Positions 45,826 to 45,869 of a stretch of 45,869 nucleotides of DNA are shown in pieces. A program made the position numbers and the translations under genes. The first letter of the stretch is position 1. Each line of letters starts with the position of its first letter. The notes under the pieces are model-generated. The model saw nothing but the letters and a program-made list of their open reading frames with translations. It was not told the origin of the DNA and did not search any database. Source of the stretch: Zhongshania sp. (GTDB taxonomy: Bacteria > Pseudomonadota > Gammaproteobacteria > Pseudomonadales > Spongiibacteraceae); assembly GCA_018066965.1 (NCBI GenBank), contig JAGPVP010000034.1, positions 1 through 45,869 of the forward strand. The letters are read 5' to 3'.

Positions 45826-45869
45826 TTTTGACTCCATGGTTTATCAGTTAGTATCTGTGCTCGTGCTCG

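Overview
The window looks like a chromosomal segment of a marine-type gammaproteobacterium. The right-hand gene order (prc, gor, cysG-serS-crcB-rarA-lolA-ftsK, trxB-aat-bpt-infA, clpA-clpS, cspD, icd) and the individual protein sequences fit the Pseudomonas/Cellvibrionales side of the class. My best guess is a Spongiibacteraceae-like organism such as Zhongshania, but this is inference from gene content. No rRNA, tRNA or CRISPR array was found.

Region 1 (1-2.8 kb) is accessory DNA. It holds an apparently intact tyrosine recombinase, then about 950 bases with almost no coding content but a striking run of consecutive hairpins, then a small His/Cys-rich secreted protein on the minus strand.

Region 2 (3-10.8 kb) is a compact biosynthetic locus: a PAPS-type sulfotransferase, a single-module EntF-like nonribosomal peptide synthetase (C-A-PCP-TE), a GT1 glycosyltransferase and an EntD-type phosphopantetheinyl transferase. 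The ten specificity residues of the adenylation domain read DILQLGLIWK, the pattern reported for glycine. No aryl-acid or siderophore genes accompany it, so the product is not evident from known pathways. This is the best candidate for an undescribed system.

Region 3 (10.9-19.2 kb) is a metal-homeostasis block. It contains a CDF cation exporter, a truncated ModE-like DNA-binding fragment, an orphan ModA, and a copper run: Cu+ P-type ATPase behind a textbook CueR promoter, cueR, a second His/Cys-rich secreted protein, the multicopper oxidase PcoA/CopA and the outer-membrane protein PcoB/CopB. An 18-bp perfect hairpin closes this run.

Region 4 (19.3-27.2 kb) carries a membrane-anchored endonuclease/phosphatase-fold protein, an HDOD protein with a degenerate GGDEF domain, and a fatty-acyl/steroid catabolism group: thioesterase, AlkK-like acyl-CoA ligase, large acyl-CoA dehydrogenase and a ketosteroid isomerase with all three catalytic residues.

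Region 5 (27.4-45.8 kb) is core genome: Prc protease, glutathione reductase, siroheme synthase, SerRS, fluoride channel, RarA, LolA, FtsK, thioredoxin reductase, a near-complete bacterial N-degron pathway (Aat and Bpt attach leucine/phenylalanine, ClpS recognises it, ClpA unfolds the substrate), IF-1, CspD and isocitrate dehydrogenase.
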